Shown here one piece after another: positions 24,601-26,212 of a stretch of DNA of 26,212 nucleotides (its first letter is position 1; each line of letters opens with the position of its first letter). The DNA lies in the NCBI GenBank assembly GCA_900893395.1, contig CAAHFI010044459.1, positions 1 to 26,212 on the forward strand, in the 5' to 3' direction. The stretch is from Euglena gracilis (taxonomy: Eukaryota; Euglenozoa; Euglenophyceae; Euglenales; Euglenaceae). Made by a program: the position numbers and the translations under genes. The notes beneath the pieces are model-generated. The model had not been told where the DNA came from. It did no database searches and saw only the letters and a list, made by a program, of their open reading frames with translations.

Positions 24601-26212
24601 AAATCCCTTGTGTTGCCGAACCGTTTTGGAAGCCGAATCCCTTTTGCTGCTCAACTGTTCCAGGGCCCCAAAATAACAAAATCCCTTGTGTTGCCGAACC
24701 GTTTTGGAAGCAATTCCTTTTGTTGCTCAACTGTCCCAGGGCCCCAAAATAACAAAATCCCTTGTGTTGCCGAACCGTTTTGGAAGCCAATCCTTTGTTG
24801 CTCAACTGTCCAGGGCCCCAAAATAACAAAATCCCTTGTGTTGCCGAACCGTTTTGGAAGCGAATCCTTTTGCTGCTCAACTGTCCAGGGCCAAAATAAC
24901 AAAATCCCTTGTGTTGCCGAACCGTTTGGAAGCAATCCCCTTTTGCTGCTCAACTGTCCCAGGGCCCCAAAATAACAAAATCCTTGTGTTGCCGAACCGT
25001 TTTGGAAGCAATTCCTTTTGCTGCTCAACTGTCCCAGGGCCCCAAAATAACAAAATCCCTGTGTTGCCGAACCGTTTTGGAAGCGAATTCCTTTTGCTGC
25101 TCAACTGTCCCAGGGCCCCAAAATAACAAAATCCCTGTGTTGCCGAACCGTTTTGGAAGCGAATCCTTTTGCTGCTCAACTGTCCCAGGGCCCCAAAAAA
25201 CAAATCCCTTGTGTTGCCGAACCGTTTTGGAAGCAAATCCTTTTGCTGCTCACTGTCCCAGGGCCCCAAAATAACAAAATCCCCTGTGTTGCCGAACCGT
25301 TTTGGAAGCGAATCCTTTTGCTGCTCAACTGTCCCAGGGCCCCAAATAACAAAATCCCCTGTGTTGCCGAACCGTTTTGGAAGCGAATTCCTTTTGCTGC
25401 TCAACTGTCCCAGGGCCCCAAAATAACAAAATCCCCTGTGTTGCCGAACCGTTTTGGAAGCGAATCCTTTTGCTGCTCAACTGTCCCAGGGCCCCAAAAT
25501 AACAAAATCCCCTGTGTTGCCGAACCGTTTTGGAAGCGAATCCTTTGTTGCTCAACTGTCCCAGGGCCCCAAATAACAAAATCCTGTGTTGCCGAACCGT
25601 TTTGGAAGCAATTCCTTTTGCTGCTCAACTGTCCCAGGGCCCCAAAATAACAAAATCCCTTGTGTTGCCGAACCGTTTTGGAAGCGAATTCCTTTTGCTG
25701 CTCAACTCCCAGGGCCCCAAAATAACAAAATCCCCTGTGTTGCCGAACCGTTTTGGAAGCCGAATTCCTTTTGTTGCTCAACTGTCCCAGGGCCCCAAAT
25801 AACAAAATCCCTGTGTTGCCGAACCGTTTTGGAAGCGAATTCCTTTTGCTGCTCAACTGTCCAGGGCCCCAAAATAACAAAATCCTTGTGTTGCCGAACC
25901 GTTTTGGAAGCAATCCTTTTGCTGCTCAACTGTCCCAGGGCCCCAAAATAACAAAATCCCTGTGTTGCCGAACCGTTTTGGAAGCAATTCCCTTTTGCTG
26001 CTCAACTGTCCCAGGGCCCCAAAATAACAAAATCCCTGTGTTGCCGAACCGTTTTGGAAGCAATCCTTTTGCTGCTCAACTGTCCCAGGGCCCCAAAATA
26101 ACAAAATCCTGTGTTGCCGAACCGTTTTGGAAGCGAATTCCTTTTGCTGCTCAACTGTCCCAGGGCCCCAAATAACAAAATCCCTTGTGTTGGCCCGAAC
26201 CGTTTTGGAAGC
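24600..26212. repeat. Right-end subfamily with GCGAATTCC, GCTGCTC and CCCCTGTG
   Basis: From about 24,600 units increasingly carry GAAGCGAAT in place of GAAGCCAAT, AATTCC in place of AATCCC, and GCTGCTC; from about 25,270 several read ATCCCCTGTG or ATCCCTGTG in place of ATCCCTTGTG. Units near 25,085, 25,385, 25,687, 25,835 and 26,135 combine GCGAATTCC with GCTGCTC and so contain an EcoRI hexamer absent from the core. The last visible unit, near 26,190, has TTGGCCCGAACC where others read TTGCCGAACC. These co-occurring substitutions define a true subfamily, not just length noise. The array continues past the window. Confidence 0.85.

Larger units (their letters stand above)
1..26212. repeat. 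Satellite DNA array, 77/76-bp monomer, about 340 head-to-tail copies
   Basis: Every base belongs to a tandem array of one monomer, 77 bp in its commonest form. Landmarks recur in fixed order in each copy: AAAATCCCTTGTGTTGCC, GAACCGTTTTGGAAG, AATCCCTTTTGTTGCTC, AACTGTCCCAGGGCCCC and the linker AAAATAACAAAA. All copies point the same way; I found no inversion, unique insert or transposon. Base composition of the consensus is 37 G+C in 77 (48%). The array is already in progress at base 1 and still running at base 26,212, so the true locus is longer. Known biology: arrays of this scale are usually nuclear heterochromatin in eukaryotes and evolve by unequal exchange and gene conversion. Centromeric, subtelomeric or interstitial placement cannot be told from the window. 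I recognise no named family. An rDNA spacer sub-repeat is possible but unlikely at this length with no rRNA sequence present. Confidence 0.98.

Noticed and set aside
1-26212. CRISPR array
   Set aside because: There are no unique spacers: the whole 77-bp unit repeats, with no alternation of conserved and variable segments and no cas genes.
1-26212. Tandem array derived from rDNA intergenic spacer, an LTR element or a rolling-circle transposon
   Set aside because: No rRNA, terminal repeat, coding or hairpin-end sequence of such elements is present, and there is no non-repeat sequence to anchor such an origin.
1-26212. Telomeric or simple microsatellite repeat
   Set aside because: The unit is 77 bp and complex, with no TTAGGG-, TTTAGGG- or other short-unit motif running in tandem.

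Overview
The whole 26,212-base window is one uninterrupted head-to-tail tandem array, a satellite DNA, with a monomer of 77 bp and a common 76-bp form. There are about 340 copies, all in the same orientation. I see no unique sequence, gene, RNA gene or recognisable transposon. The array runs off both ends of the window, so neither edge is seen. An array this long and uniform, at about 48% GC, is typical of eukaryotic nuclear heterochromatin (pericentromeric, subtelomeric or interstitial satellite) assembled from long reads. The monomer matches no satellite family I can name, so I give no species or clade.

Numbering here starts at the CAAAATCCCT box (representative unit 6531-6607). In order, the monomer holds a CAAAATCCCTT box, a GTTGCCGAACCG segment, the dyad TTGGAAGCCAA, a second AATCCCTT box, the dyad GTTGCTCAAC, a CCCAGGGCCCC segment and an A-rich linker. 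Positions 3-26 and 36-59 match at 19 of 24 bases, so the unit looks like a diverged ancient dimer.

Layout: (1) 1-2,600 is a heterogeneous left zone with many small indels and a private T-to-C variant at monomer position 15. (2) 2,600-6,300 is dominated by a 76-bp form lacking one C at positions 35-36. (3) 6,300-22,700 is a highly homogenised core. Nearly every unit is either the 77-mer (L) or a 76-mer lacking one C in the CCC of CTGTCCCAGGG (S). The S fraction rises from about 8% on the left to about 45% on the right, and local L/S patterns are duplicated. (4) 22,740-23,400 is a transition containing a run of another 76-bp form. (5) 23,400-26,212 is a divergent right zone ending in a distinct subfamily with GCGAATTCC and GCTGCTC. 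The GCTGCTC variant occurs in both outer zones and is absent from about 6,050 to 23,650, as expected if the core was re-homogenised by a newer variant.

The many open frames are by-products of the repeat. The consensus has no ATG on either strand, the unit length is not a multiple of 3, and the frames on both strands translate the same repeated motif. What is worth attention is the architecture of the array and its history of unequal exchange, with the caveat that many differences are homopolymer lengths that sequencing or polishing could also create.
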